DNA from: Kitasatospora sp. NBC_00458
Lineage (GTDB): Bacteria > Actinomycetota > Actinomycetes > Streptomycetales > Streptomycetaceae
DNA: 64,000 bases
Assembly (NCBI RefSeq): GCF_036013975.1
Contig: NZ_CP107904.1
Location: 1,736,001 to 1,800,000, forward strand
Direction: 5' to 3'
The translations under genes and the position numbers were made by a program. This document shows positions 1-8,838 of this stretch, one piece after another. Each line of letters starts with the position of its first letter. Positions within the stretch are counted from its first letter, which is position 1. Below the pieces are notes generated by a model. The model had not been told where the DNA came from. It saw nothing but the letters and a program-made list of their open reading frames with translations, and made no database searches.

Positions 1-1448
1 CGTCCGGCAGCGGACTCGACCCGCTGGTGGTCGCCACCCCGCTGCTGATCGCCCTCACCGCCGGCCTGCTGATCGCCCGGATCCAGCCGCCGCTGGTCGG
101 CGCCCTGGCCCGGCTCGTCGGCCGGCGGCGGGGCGCGGTCGGCTTCCTCGGCCTGGCCCGCGCCGCACGCGGCACCGGCGACCGCCCGCGCCCCGCCGTC
201 CTGCCGGTCCTCGCCCTGCTGCTCGCCGCCACCACGGCCGGCTTCGGCGCGAACCTGGTCGACGCGGTGGACTCCGGCCGGGTGCACAGCTCCCGGCTCG
301 CCGTCGGCGGCGACGCCATGCTGAGCGGACCGACCGGCATCACCCTGCCGGACTCCTTCACCGCCGCCGCCGGCGGACTGCCCGGGGTGACCGCCTCCAC
401 CGCCGTCTTCATGGAGACCGACGTCGTCGTGCTCCGGCCCGGCGACCGCCCGCTCACCATCTCCGTCGTGGTCGCCGACCCGGTCGCCTACGCCGAGATC
501 TCCCGCTCCCTCGGCCGGGGCGCCTTCGACCCGGCGGCACTCGGCGGCGCCGCGGCCGCCGCCCCCGCCGGCGGGGTCCCCGAGCCGGCCGGGCTGCCGG
601 ACACCCCCGTCCCCGCGCTGTACTCCGCGGACCTCGTCGCCCGGCTCGGCGGTGACGCCGACAGCCGGCGGATCCGCTTCCGCAGCAACGGCGAACTGAC
701 CGCCGCCCGGGTCGCCACCATCGACGCCACCCCGGCCCTGCGCGACTCGACCCGCCCGTTCATCGTCCTCCCGGCCGGGCCCTCCGTCGCCCTGCTGCCC
801 GAACTCGCCCGCCGCACCTACTGGTTCGCCGTCGGCGACGTCGACCGGCAGGCCGTCCGGCTGCTGGCGCACCGGCTGCCGGTGACCGAGATCGTCGCCG
901 ACACCGCCCGCCTCACCGGCATCCCGGCCGCCGGTCCGAACCCCGACTCCCTCCCCGAGGGGTACGCGATGTACACCAGCGAGGAGTTCATCGCCGAGAT
1001 CGCCGCCGACCCCGTCCAGCACGCCGCCTCACGGCTCTTCCTGGTCACCGCCGCCGGCGCCGGGGCGTTCGCCCTGCTCGCCGTCCTGCTCACGCTGCTG
1101 CGGGCCGCCCCGGACCGCGCCGCGTCGCTGGCGCGGCTGCGCACCATGGGCCTGCGCCCGCGGCAGGGCCTGGCGCTGATCCTCACCGAGACCCTGCCGC
1201 AGACACTGCTCGCCGCGGCCGGCGGGGCGCTGGCGGCGCTCACCGCCGTCACCGTGCTCGGACCGGTCTTCGACCTCTCCGCCCTGCTCGGGACCAGGGT
1301 GCCGCCCGGCCTGCCCGTCAGCGGCTGGGCGGTGGTGCCGCCGACGCTCGGCCTCGCCGCCCTGGTCGCGGCCGGGATCCTCGCCGAGGCGCTGGTCTCC
1401 GGCCGCCGCCAGATCGCCACCGAGCTGCGGGTCGGCGACGGCGGCTGA
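1..1448 (+). CDS. FtsX-like ABC transporter permease, C-terminal part (5' end outside window)
   Basis: The frame is open from base 3 to the stop at 1446-1448, so the gene begins left of the window. The visible 480 or so residues have hydrophobic segments near the start, an extracytoplasmic stretch of about 250 residues, then three hydrophobic segments at the C-terminus around a Leu-Arg-Thr-Met-Gly-Leu turn. This is the arrangement of FtsX/MacB-type ABC permeases, where the last three helices follow a large periplasmic-type domain. Such proteins work with a LolD/MacB-type ATPase, which would lie upstream. The substrate cannot be told. The 114-bp gap to the convergent gene at 1563 shows no clear terminator. 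Confidence 0.8.
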   Translation, partial: SGSGLDPLVVATPLLIALTAGLLIARIQPPLVGALARLVGRRRGAVGFLGLARAARGTGDRPRPAVLPVLALLLAATTAGFGANLVDAVDSGRVHSSRLAVGGDAMLSGPTGITLPDSFTAAAGGLPGVTASTAVFMETDVVVLRPGDRPLTISVVVADPVAYAEISRSLGRGAFDPAALGGAAAAAPAGGVPEPAGLPDTPVPALYSADLVARLGGDADSRRIRFRSNGELTAARVATIDATPALRDSTRPFIVLPAGPSVALLPELARRTYWFAVGDVDRQAVRLLAHRLPVTEIVADTARLTGIPAAGPNPDSLPEGYAMYTSEEFIAEIAADPVQHAASRLFLVTAAGAGAFALLAVLLTLLRAAPDRAASLARLRTMGLRPRQGLALILTETLPQTLLAAAGGALAALTAVTVLGPVFDLSALLGTRVPPGLPVSGWAVVPPTLGLAALVAAGILAEALVSGRRQIATELRVGDGG

Positions 1449-1562
1449 AGGGCCGAGGCGGGGCGGCCCAGCAGGAGGGCTCAGCGGCGGCAGGGCCCCG
1501 CGAGAGGGCGGAGTGCCGGGACGGGAGTGCCGGGGGCGTCCCCGGTCCGCTGCGGCGGTGCG

Positions 1563-2894
1563 CTACGGCAGCGGGCCGTCCGGCACCGGCCCGGCGCCCG
1601 GGGCGGCGGACCGGACCGTGGCGAGGTACTCCTCCGTCAGCTCCGGGGATGCCAGCCAGGCCGCGTAATCGATCGGCTCGGCATAGGTGTTGGCGAGCCT
1701 GCGGGCCACCGCCGGGTGCTCTGCGGCGGCCCCGAAGACGGCCTGGAGGTGGTCGGGCATGGTCAGCATCGACGCCGTGAACTCCACGGTGTGGCGGGCG
1801 TGCCGGTGCCAGAAGCGCTCGAAGGTGTCGTGCATCCACTCCGTGGTGAACGGCTCCCCGCGCCGGGCGACGATCGCCACCAGGTAGGCGGCGGCCGCCC
1901 GGGCGGCGCTGTTCGCGCCCTGGCCGGTGATCGGGTCGTTCACCACCAGCGCGTCGCCGATGCCGAGCACGGCCGGGCCGTCCGCCCCGCCCGCCGCCGC
2001 GCCGCCACCGCCGCTGCCACCGCTGCCGCCGCTGCCGCCGTCCAGCCGGGCGACCGGCCGCCGGACCTCCGGGGTCAGTGCCCCGTACAGGGACGCCCCG
2101 GCGTCGGTCGGCTCGGCGGCCTCCCAGAGCTCCGCCTCCCAGGGGAGGTACGTCCGCAGCGACTCCCGCATCCTGCGCAGCTGTTCGTCGGGGTCGGGGC
2201 GGTCCGCGAAGCAGTCGAACGGGCTGCCGGGAACGGCCTCCCAGAGCAGGATGTCGCAGGGGCCGGAGAGGGTCAGCGCGGGCTGGAGGTACAGCTCGCC
2301 GACGCCGGGGACGGCGTGCATCCGGGCCCGCGGTCCGGCCGACGGGTCGGGCGCGCCGACCCCGTGCGCGTACAGCGCGGCCAGCGTCCGCTGCGGGGCG
2401 TCGAACGGCGAGCGGGCGGCGTCCCGTTCGAAGATCCCGGCCAGTCCGCCGCGGCCGACGGCGACGACCGTCAGCTCGTTCGCCGCGGCCAGTTCCCGCA
2501 GACCGGCCCGGTCCAGGCTCCGGTACTCGACCCGGCCACCGCGCTCGGCGACCAGCTCCAGCCAGCGCGCCATCTTCAGCCGCTGGTCCACCGACTGGGC
2601 CGGCTCGTCCAGCGTCATGGTGAACTCCAGTGCGCGGACGCCGGGTTCGGGCACCAGCACGGCGTCCACGTCCCGGACGGCGGGCGCCGCCCCGGCCCAC
2701 AGGTCGAGTCCGGCCGACCGCTCGATCCGCAGGGCCGGGCCGAACATCGCCTGCGTCGACAGCACCGGTCCGGCGAGCAACTGCTCCGGGGTGCGGGCGG
2801 AGACCACCGTCACCCGGTACCCGCCGAGCGCGAGCAGCCCGAGCGCGAGCTGGAGTCCGGCCTGGCCCGCCCCGACGATCGCGATCCCGCGCAT
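1563..2894 (-). CDS. styrene/indole monooxygenase-like FAD protein (StyA family)
   Basis: A 443-residue flavoprotein. An N-terminal Rossmann motif (Ile-Val-Gly-Ala-Gly-Gln-Ala-Gly) binds FAD, and a late Gly-Asp-Ala...Asp-Pro-Ile-Thr-Gly-Gln-Gly-Ala-Asn motif is the second FAD-contacting element typical of StyA-like oxygenases. Members epoxidise styrene or oxidise indole using FADH2 from a partner reductase; no reductase is adjacent (a flavin-reductase-like gene lies 27 kb away). ATG at 2894 follows a GGAGG. A Gly/Ser-rich linker encoded near 1995-2045 interrupts the C-terminal third and is not typical of the family. The physiological substrate is unknown. Confidence 0.8.
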   Translation of the reverse strand: MRGIAIVGAGQAGLQLALGLLALGGYRVTVVSARTPEQLLAGPVLSTQAMFGPALRIERSAGLDLWAGAAPAVRDVDAVLVPEPGVRALEFTMTLDEPAQSVDQRLKMARWLELVAERGGRVEYRSLDRAGLRELAAANELTVVAVGRGGLAGIFERDAARSPFDAPQRTLAALYAHGVGAPDPSAGPRARMHAVPGVGELYLQPALTLSGPCDILLWEAVPGSPFDCFADRPDPDEQLRRMRESLRTYLPWEAELWEAAEPTDAGASLYGALTPEVRRPVARLDGGSGGSGGSGGGGAAAGGADGPAVLGIGDALVVNDPITGQGANSAARAAAAYLVAIVARRGEPFTTEWMHDTFERFWHRHARHTVEFTASMLTMPDHLQAVFGAAAEHPAVARRLANTYAEPIDYAAWLASPELTEEYLATVRSAAPGAGPVPDGPLP

Positions 2895-3127
2895 GGTGTC
2901 CTCCGCCCGTCGATGTCCACCGTGTGACCGCCACACTACGTCAACTCGTCCGCCGGTGAAGCGGGATGACCGCGGTGTGACGGCCCTCCGCTCCGCACCC
3001 GGTGCCCGTGCCGAGATCAGTAGGCTGGCCGGAGCCGGACCGGGCGGGCGCCGGACGTACGCGGCCGCCGGACCGGGCGGCGGCGCCGGGACGCGGCGCC
3101 GGTCGACGACGAGGGGAGGCCCGGCCG

Positions 3128-3895
3128 ATGGCACGGGTGGTGGTGGTGAGCGGCGGCGGCACCGGAATCGGGTACGCCGTGGCGGAGGCGTTCGCGGGCG
3201 AGGGCGAACAGGTGGTGCTGACCGGACGGCGCGCCGAGGTGCTCGACCGGGCCGCCGAGCGGCTGCGGGCCGCGCACCCCGGCGCGCCGGCACCGGTCGC
3301 CCTGGCCGCCGACCTGTCCGATCCGGCCGGGGCCGGACTGGTGGCGGCGGGCATCGGCGAGCGGTGGGAGCGGGTCGACGTCCTGGTCAACAGCGCGGGC
3401 GGCAACGCCGCCCTCGGCGCCCCCGCCGGGCGGACGGACGGCCTCGCCGGCGCGGCCTGGCACTGGCAGGAGAACTTCCGGGCCAACACCCTCACGGCCG
3501 TCCTGCTCACCGAGGCGCTCAAGGAGCGGCTGGCGGCGCCCGGCGGCCGGGTCCTGCTGATCGGCTCGATCGCCGCGTACCGGGGCTCGGGCTCGGGTTC
3601 CTACGGCGCGGCCAAGGCCGCGCTGCACCCCTACGCCTACGACCTGTCCGCCGAACTGGGGCCGCGCGGCATCACCGTCAACGTGATCGCCCCCGGCTAC
3701 GTCGCCGACACCGGGTTCTTCCGCGGCGCGCTCTCCCCGGAGCGCGAGAAGACCCTGGTCGAGCAGGCCGACACCCGCCGGGCCGGTCGCCCGTCCGACG
3801 TCGCGGAGACCGCCCGCTGGCTGGCCTCGCCGGGCGCCGGCCACCTGACCGCCCAGATCATCCAGGTCAACGGCGGCGCCGAGCACGGCCGTTGA
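3128..3895 (+). CDS. short-chain dehydrogenase/reductase (classical SDR, FabG-like)
   Basis: A 255-residue classical SDR, the usual length. The NAD(P)-binding glycine motif (Ser-Gly-Gly-Gly-Thr-Gly-Ile-Gly) is at residues 8-15, an Asn-Ser-Ala-Gly motif sits near residue 90, and the catalytic Ser, Tyr and Lys are in place (Ser in Ile-Gly-Ser-Ile, then Tyr-Gly-Ala-Ala-Lys). It should be a cytosolic NAD(P)H-dependent ketoreductase or alcohol dehydrogenase. ATG at 3128 gives the normal N-terminus. It stands alone between the StyA-like gene and a convergent LacI gene, so the substrate cannot be inferred. Confidence 0.88.
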   Translation: MARVVVVSGGGTGIGYAVAEAFAGEGEQVVLTGRRAEVLDRAAERLRAAHPGAPAPVALAADLSDPAGAGLVAAGIGERWERVDVLVNSAGGNAALGAPAGRTDGLAGAAWHWQENFRANTLTAVLLTEALKERLAAPGGRVLLIGSIAAYRGSGSGSYGAAKAALHPYAYDLSAELGPRGITVNVIAPGYVADTGFFRGALSPEREKTLVEQADTRRAGRPSDVAETARWLASPGAGHLTAQIIQVNGGAEHGR

Positions 3896-3964
3896 GTTCC
3901 GGCACCCGCCCTCCGGCGCCGCCGCGGAGCGGCTCGGCGCCGGACCGGAGACCCGCGCGGGGCG

Positions 3965-3998
3965 GTCCGGCCGCGGCTGTCGACTCCCGCGGCCGGAC
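3965..3998. terminator. bidirectional stem-loop terminator
   Basis: Perfect 12-bp inverted repeat (GTCCGGCCGCGG and its complement) around a 10-nt loop, placed between the convergent ends of the SDR gene (3895) and the LacI gene (4058). There is no T-run, as is usual for GC-rich actinobacterial terminators. Confidence 0.6.
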
Positions 3999-4057
3999 GC
4001 GCCCCGTGCCCCCGGTCCGGCCCCACACCGGGCCGGGGCCCGCCACGGACGCCGCGC

Positions 4058-5140
4058 TCAGCCGGAACTCGCCCGCACGACGAGTTCCGCGGACAGTTCG
4101 AGCCCGGCGCCGGGCACCTGCTCACCCCGCACCTGGGCCAGCAGCAGCCCCACCAGTGCGACCGCGATCCCCCGCAGCGGCAACCGGACCGAGGTGAGCG
4201 GCGGGTGGAGGTGCCGGCCGAGCGGGGTGTCGTGGAAGCCGGTCACCGCGAGGTCGCGGCCGACCAGCAGGCCCTCGGCGCGCGCGGCCTCGTAGACGTC
4301 GAGGGCCGCCAGGTCGTTGTCGGCGGCGAGGGCGGTGGGGCGGTCGGGATCGCGCAGCAGGGTGCGCAGCGTCCCGGCCGCCGGCACCGGCACGACGTCC
4401 AGGCCGAGCCGGCGCGCCTCCCGGTGGAAGCCCTCCCGGCGCGCCGCCAGCCACGGCAGCTCGGCCGGTGCCTCCACCGCCTTCCCCGGGTCCGCCTCCT
4501 CCCCGACCGGCCGCACCACCGCGGCCACCGCGGCGGCCACCGGCGAGCCGACGAAGCCGACCCGCCGGTGGCCGCGATCCGCCAGGTGACGGGCGACCTC
4601 CGCCGTGGCGGCGGCGTTGTCGATGTCCACCCAGTGCTGCGGCAGCCCCGGCGCGGTGCGGCCGAAGGAGGCGAACGGGACGCCGACCCGGGCCGCGTGG
4701 GCGACCCGGGCGTCCTCGGGGAGCACGTCCGCGAGGACCAGCCCGTCCACCTGGCGGGCCGCGACCAGGTCGTCGATCGCCGCCCGGGCCTGCGCCTCCC
4801 CCGGTGCCGCGCGGACCAGCAGGACCCGGTGGCCCTCCGCCCCGGCCGCGTCCACCAGGGCCTCCAGGAACCCCGCCATCAGCGGGTTGGGGTCGAACGG
4901 GTCGTCCACCGGCGCGAGGTAGCCGATGGTGCGCCGCTCGCCGGTCCGCAGCGAGCGGGCCGACTGGTCCGGCCGGTAGCCGAACCGGTCGATCGCGGCG
5001 GTGACCCGGGCGAGCGTGTCCGGGTGGACGCGGTGCGGGGCGTTGAGCGCGTTGGAGACGGTCTGCCGGGACACGCCGGCCGCGCGGGCGACGTCCGCGA
5101 TGGTGGTGGCGCGGCGCGCGGGGCGTGTTCCCTCGGTCAT
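4058..5140 (-). CDS. LacI-family transcriptional regulator
   Basis: A 360-residue LacI/GalR regulator. Residues 12-60 form the helix-turn-helix and hinge (Thr-Ile-Ala-Asp-Val-Ala-Arg-Ala-Ala-Gly-Val-Ser, then Thr-Val-Ser-Asn-Ala-Leu-Asn), followed by a periplasmic-binding-protein-like effector domain that ends with the typical Pro-Pro-Leu-Thr-Ser-Val-Arg-Leu-Pro segment. The gene is last in the alpha-galactoside operon, 19 bp after the alpha-galactosidase stop. The likely role is local repression of that operon with a galactoside or galactose inducer; the operator was not identified. Confidence 0.9.
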   Translation of the reverse strand: MTEGTRPARRATTIADVARAAGVSRQTVSNALNAPHRVHPDTLARVTAAIDRFGYRPDQSARSLRTGERRTIGYLAPVDDPFDPNPLMAGFLEALVDAAGAEGHRVLLVRAAPGEAQARAAIDDLVAARQVDGLVLADVLPEDARVAHAARVGVPFASFGRTAPGLPQHWVDIDNAAATAEVARHLADRGHRRVGFVGSPVAAAVAAVVRPVGEEADPGKAVEAPAELPWLAARREGFHREARRLGLDVVPVPAAGTLRTLLRDPDRPTALAADNDLAALDVYEAARAEGLLVGRDLAVTGFHDTPLGRHLHPPLTSVRLPLRGIAVALVGLLLAQVRGEQVPGAGLELSAELVVRASSG

Positions 5141-5159
5141 GGCTGCTCCGGTCGGTGGG

Positions 5160-7022
5160 TCAGTTGTCGCCGTCCGGCACCTGCGCCGGACGGCGCAGGG
5201 TCAGCAGCCCGCCCCGGGGGACGGTGACGGTGACACCGCCGTCCACGAGGTCGACGGTGCCCCGGTGGACGGTCCGCCCGCGGGCGTCCTGGACGGTGGC
5301 CTCGGCCGCGCCCCGGCCGCCGACGAGCCGCACGTCCGGATCGGCGTCGGCGTTGGCGACCAGCAGGCTACGCCACGGACCGGCACCGTCGCCCGCGTCC
5401 ACCGGCAGGGCCGCGTAGCGGGCGACGACCGTGGTGCCCGTCCCGGCGCCCGCCGCGGTGACCATCGGGTAGCCGAGGTCGGGCCGGGCCGGGAGCAGTT
5501 CGCCGAGCTGCAGGGTGTCGACGTGCTCGCGGGCGACGCCGAGCCAGAAGGCGAGGGCCTCCCGCTGGGCGGGGCTCTGGACGGCGAGGTCGACGGAGAT
5601 CTGCGGGACGGAGAAGAGGACGTTGATGAGGTGGCAGGCGAGCTGCTCGGGGCTCTCGGTGGGATGCCACATCAGCATGTCGGCGTGGACCGCGAGCGGA
5701 CCGGCGATCAGCCGGGTGTCGATGGTGCGCTGGCGGTTCTCGTGCGGGCTGAGCGGGCAGTCGGTGGCCCGGATCATGGTGGCGTAGGGCCACAGGCCGG
5801 GGCTGACGTAGGGCTGGCGGTGCTCGATCATGCCTTCGGGGCAGGCCGCGTCGACCCGGCGGCGGATCTCGGCGAGCAGCAGGTGCAGGCCCTCGTCGAC
5901 GGTGGCGCAGTCGGCCTCGGGGCCCGCCTCCGGCACGTCCTGGACGCCGAACCAGTCCACGAAGTCGACCTTCAGCCCGTCCATCCCCCACTCCTCGACG
6001 GCCCGGGCGAGGCTGTCGGCGAGGTGCTGCCGGACCTTCGGGTAGCGGGGGTCCGCGACGATGGCGCCCATGTGGTCGGCGTGGGCGAGGGCGTAGCCGG
6101 AGAGGGACTCCCAGGCGGCGCTGTCCTTGCCGATGAAGGGGAGGGCGTACCAGAGCAGGTAGCGGACGCCGAGGTCGTGGACGCGGCCGACGTGGGCGGC
6201 GGTGTCGGGCAGGGAGCGGGGCTCCCAGTCCCCGCAGTGGGCGTAGCCGCGGGTGCGGTCGGTGGTCATCCAGCCGTCGTCGACGATGATCGTGTCGAGG
6301 CCGAGCTCCTTGCCGAGGGCGGCCTGCCGTTCGACGGCCTCGGGGGTGATGTTCTGGTGCAACGAGTACCAGGTGGAGTAGGCGGGGCGGCGGGCGACGT
6401 CGGGGACGGACGCGGTCCGGCCGGACTGCCACCAGTCGGCGACCGCGGCCAGACAGCGGGCGAAGTGCCGGCCGGAGGTGTCGATCCGGACCGTCAGCCG
6501 GCCGGTGGCCTGGACCCAGTAGCGGAAGTCGCCGGTCTCCTCCAGGACCCCGGCACCGGCCAGGGCGTCCTCGCGGTCGGCGGCGAAGGCGCAGATCGCG
6601 CTGTCACCGGTGCCGACCAGGGCGGCGACGGGGGCGCCGCGGGAGAGGGTGACCCGGCGCGGGGCGCTCCAGGCGGCGGGCAGCCAGCCGGTGCCGCGCG
6701 GGTCGGGGGTCCAGAAGGCGGTGGCGTCGACGCAGGGGGTGCGCCATTCGATCCGGACCTCGCCGGCGTCCTCGGCGGTGACCTCGATGACACCCTCGGC
6801 CACCGTGCGCACGCTCGCCTCGCCGGTGACCAGCAGGTCGATGCCGTCGGCGGCGACCCGGCGGGGGCGTGCGGTGGTGGCGGGGGCGTGCGGCTCCCAG
6901 ATCTCCTCGTGGCCGGCCTGCTCGGCCGGGGCCGACGGCTCGGCCTGGTTCGACGGGTCGGTCGGGATCGACTGTTCGGCCGAGGTCGACGGGTCGCTCT
7001 GCTCGCTCGTGGGCGGTTCCAT
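5160..7022 (-). CDS. alpha-galactosidase (glycoside hydrolase clan D, GH36-like)
   Basis: A 620-residue intracellular glycosidase. The central barrel holds Ile-Ile-Val-Asp-Asp-Gly-Trp-Met, the nucleophile Asp in Gly-Leu-Lys-Val-Asp-Phe-Val-Asp, and an Arg-Ala-Thr-Asp-Cys segment that fits the general acid/base Asp of clan D enzymes. It should release terminal alpha-galactose from melibiose or raffinose-type sugars brought in by the ABC system upstream. No signal peptide is visible; the first 50 residues are an acidic, Ser/Pro-rich tail that looks disordered. ATG at 7022 is 2 bp after the permease stop, so translation is probably coupled. Confidence 0.88.
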   Translation of the reverse strand: MEPPTSEQSDPSTSAEQSIPTDPSNQAEPSAPAEQAGHEEIWEPHAPATTARPRRVAADGIDLLVTGEASVRTVAEGVIEVTAEDAGEVRIEWRTPCVDATAFWTPDPRGTGWLPAAWSAPRRVTLSRGAPVAALVGTGDSAICAFAADREDALAGAGVLEETGDFRYWVQATGRLTVRIDTSGRHFARCLAAVADWWQSGRTASVPDVARRPAYSTWYSLHQNITPEAVERQAALGKELGLDTIIVDDGWMTTDRTRGYAHCGDWEPRSLPDTAAHVGRVHDLGVRYLLWYALPFIGKDSAAWESLSGYALAHADHMGAIVADPRYPKVRQHLADSLARAVEEWGMDGLKVDFVDWFGVQDVPEAGPEADCATVDEGLHLLLAEIRRRVDAACPEGMIEHRQPYVSPGLWPYATMIRATDCPLSPHENRQRTIDTRLIAGPLAVHADMLMWHPTESPEQLACHLINVLFSVPQISVDLAVQSPAQREALAFWLGVAREHVDTLQLGELLPARPDLGYPMVTAAGAGTGTTVVARYAALPVDAGDGAGPWRSLLVANADADPDVRLVGGRGAAEATVQDARGRTVHRGTVDLVDGGVTVTVPRGGLLTLRRPAQVPDGDN

Positions 7023-7024
7023 GG

Positions 7025-7915
7025 TCAGCCTTTCGTGGCACCGGCCAGCAGGCCGGAGATGAACTGGCGCTGAAGGGCCAGGAAGAGGGCCATCATCGGC
7101 AGGGTGGACAGCGCCGTCCCGGCGAGGATCAGGCCGTAGTCGGTGTTGCTCTTCATGCCGTGCAGGGTGGCCAGGGCGACCGGCAGCGTGTGCATGTCGG
7201 GGCTGCGCAGGGCGATCAGCGGCCAGACGAAGCTGTTCCACGAACCGAGGAACAGGAAGATCCCCAGCGCGGCCAGGACCGGCCGCATGACCGGGACGAC
7301 CACGCCGAACAGCACCCGGAGCTCGCCCGCACCGTCCACCCGGGCGGCGTCGAGGAGTTCGTCCGGCATGCCGGCCAGGGCCTGCCGCATCAGGAAGATC
7401 GCGAAGGGCACGCAGAGGCCGGGCAGGATGAGCGCCTGGTAGCTGTCCATCAGGCCGAAGGACATCATCATCTTGAAGAGCGGCACCAGCAGCACCTGGT
7501 CCGGCACGACCAGGGTCGACAGCAGGACGACGAACAGCGTCGTCCGGCCGCGGAACCTGAACTTGGCGAAGGCGTAGCCGGCGAGCAGCGCGACCACGAG
7601 TGCGCCGATGGTCTGCACCCCGGAGACCAGCAGGGAGTTGAGGAGGACCCGGCCGATGCCGATCTTCGCGTCCAGGTGCGAGAGGTTCTCGCCGAGGTGG
7701 GAGCCGGGCAGCAGCTTGGGCGGCCAGGAGAAGATGTCGGCGTCGCTGTGGGTGGCGGAGATCACCAGCCAGTAGAAGGGGGCGACGGACAGGCCGGTGA
7801 CCGCGGCCAGGATCAGGGTCGTGGGCCAGCCGCGCAGCCGGGCCCGGAGCCCCTTCCCCGCCGTCGTCCCGGTGGTCGGAGGTGCCACGCGGGTCGCCCG
7901 CGTCGTCAGGGTCAT
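7025..7915 (-). CDS. sugar ABC transporter permease, MalG type
   Basis: A 296-residue inner-membrane permease with six predicted helices. The EAA loop that docks the ATPase is clear near residue 190 (Asp-Ala-Ala-Arg-Val-Asp-Gly-Ala-Gly, later a Val-Val-Pro turn). This is the second permease of a CUT1 carbohydrate importer. Its ATG overlaps the stop of the MalF-type gene by 4 nt (ATGA), and the alpha-galactosidase follows 2 bp after its own stop. No ATPase gene is in the operon, which is common in Streptomyces, where a shared MsiK-type ATPase energises several importers. Confidence 0.92.
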   Translation of the reverse strand: MTLTTRATRVAPPTTGTTAGKGLRARLRGWPTTLILAAVTGLSVAPFYWLVISATHSDADIFSWPPKLLPGSHLGENLSHLDAKIGIGRVLLNSLLVSGVQTIGALVVALLAGYAFAKFRFRGRTTLFVVLLSTLVVPDQVLLVPLFKMMMSFGLMDSYQALILPGLCVPFAIFLMRQALAGMPDELLDAARVDGAGELRVLFGVVVPVMRPVLAALGIFLFLGSWNSFVWPLIALRSPDMHTLPVALATLHGMKSNTDYGLILAGTALSTLPMMALFLALQRQFISGLLAGATKG

Positions 7916-8838
7916 TCGCGTTCTCCCATCAGGCGCATCTGGACCGCGCCGAGCACCGAGACGATCAGGGTGAGCGCGTAGGCGATGGCGGAGGCGTAGC
8001 CGAAGTCGAAGTACCGGAAGCCGTTGTCGTACAGGTACATCGAGACGGTGAGGGTGGCGTTGTCGGGGCCGCCGCGGGTGAGGACGTACGGCTCGTCGAA
8101 CAGTTGGAGGGTGCCGATGGTGGACAGCACCACGGTGAACAGCAGGACGGGGCGCAGCGCCGGCAGGGTGATCGAGAAGAACCGGCGCAGCGGGCCGGCG
8201 CCGTCCACCATGGCGGCCTCGTACAGCTCCTTCGGGATGCCCTGCAGGCCGGCCAGGTAGATGACGGCGTTGTAGCCGGTGTAGTGCCAGGTGAGGACCA
8301 GGACGACGGCCATCCGGGCCCAGAAGCCGTCGCCGAGCCAGTCGACGCCGGACAGGCCGATCGCCTCCAGCAGGCTGTTGACGGCGCCGCGGTCGGTGTC
8401 GAGGAGGAAGGCGAACACCACGCCGGTGGCGACCAGGCCGGTGACGGAGGGCATGAAGATCCCCAGCCGCCAGACGGTGCGGAAGCGGACGAGCGCCGCG
8501 TGGAGGGCGACCGAGAGCCCGAGCGCGAGCGCGAGCATCAGCGGGACCTGCACGACGAGGATCCGGGCGGTGTTGCCCAGCGCCGTCCAGAACAGCGGGT
8601 CGTCCAGCAGCTTGCGGTAGTTGGCCAGGCCCGCGTTGCGGGTGTTCGCGCCGGAGCCGGTGGTGAGCGACAGCAGCAGCGAGGAGACGATCGGGTAGGC
8701 CTTGAACACCCCGAACGTCACCAGCGCGGGGGCGAGCAGCAGGTAGGGCAGGGCCTTGCGGCGCAGGATCGCGCGGCGCCGGGAGGGTGGCGGCGCCGGG
8801 ATCCGGGGCGGGGCGGCGGGGCGGAGTGCGGTCGTCAC
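7912..8838 (-). CDS. sugar ABC transporter permease, MalF type
   Basis: A 308-residue permease with a short cytoplasmic N-terminus and about six helices. The EAA motif (Glu-Ala-Ala-Met-Val-Asp-Gly-Ala-Gly...Leu-Pro) is near residue 215, and the Gly-Gly-Pro after Thr-Arg is a common MalF/UgpA feature. It pairs with the downstream MalG-type permease. Its ATG at 8838 overlaps the stop of the solute-binding protein gene by 4 nt (ATGA), so the three transport genes are coupled. Confidence 0.92.
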   Translation of the reverse strand: MTTALRPAAPPRIPAPPPSRRRAILRRKALPYLLLAPALVTFGVFKAYPIVSSLLLSLTTGSGANTRNAGLANYRKLLDDPLFWTALGNTARILVVQVPLMLALALGLSVALHAALVRFRTVWRLGIFMPSVTGLVATGVVFAFLLDTDRGAVNSLLEAIGLSGVDWLGDGFWARMAVVLVLTWHYTGYNAVIYLAGLQGIPKELYEAAMVDGAGPLRRFFSITLPALRPVLLFTVVLSTIGTLQLFDEPYVLTRGGPDNATLTVSMYLYDNGFRYFDFGYASAIAYALTLIVSVLGAVQMRLMGERE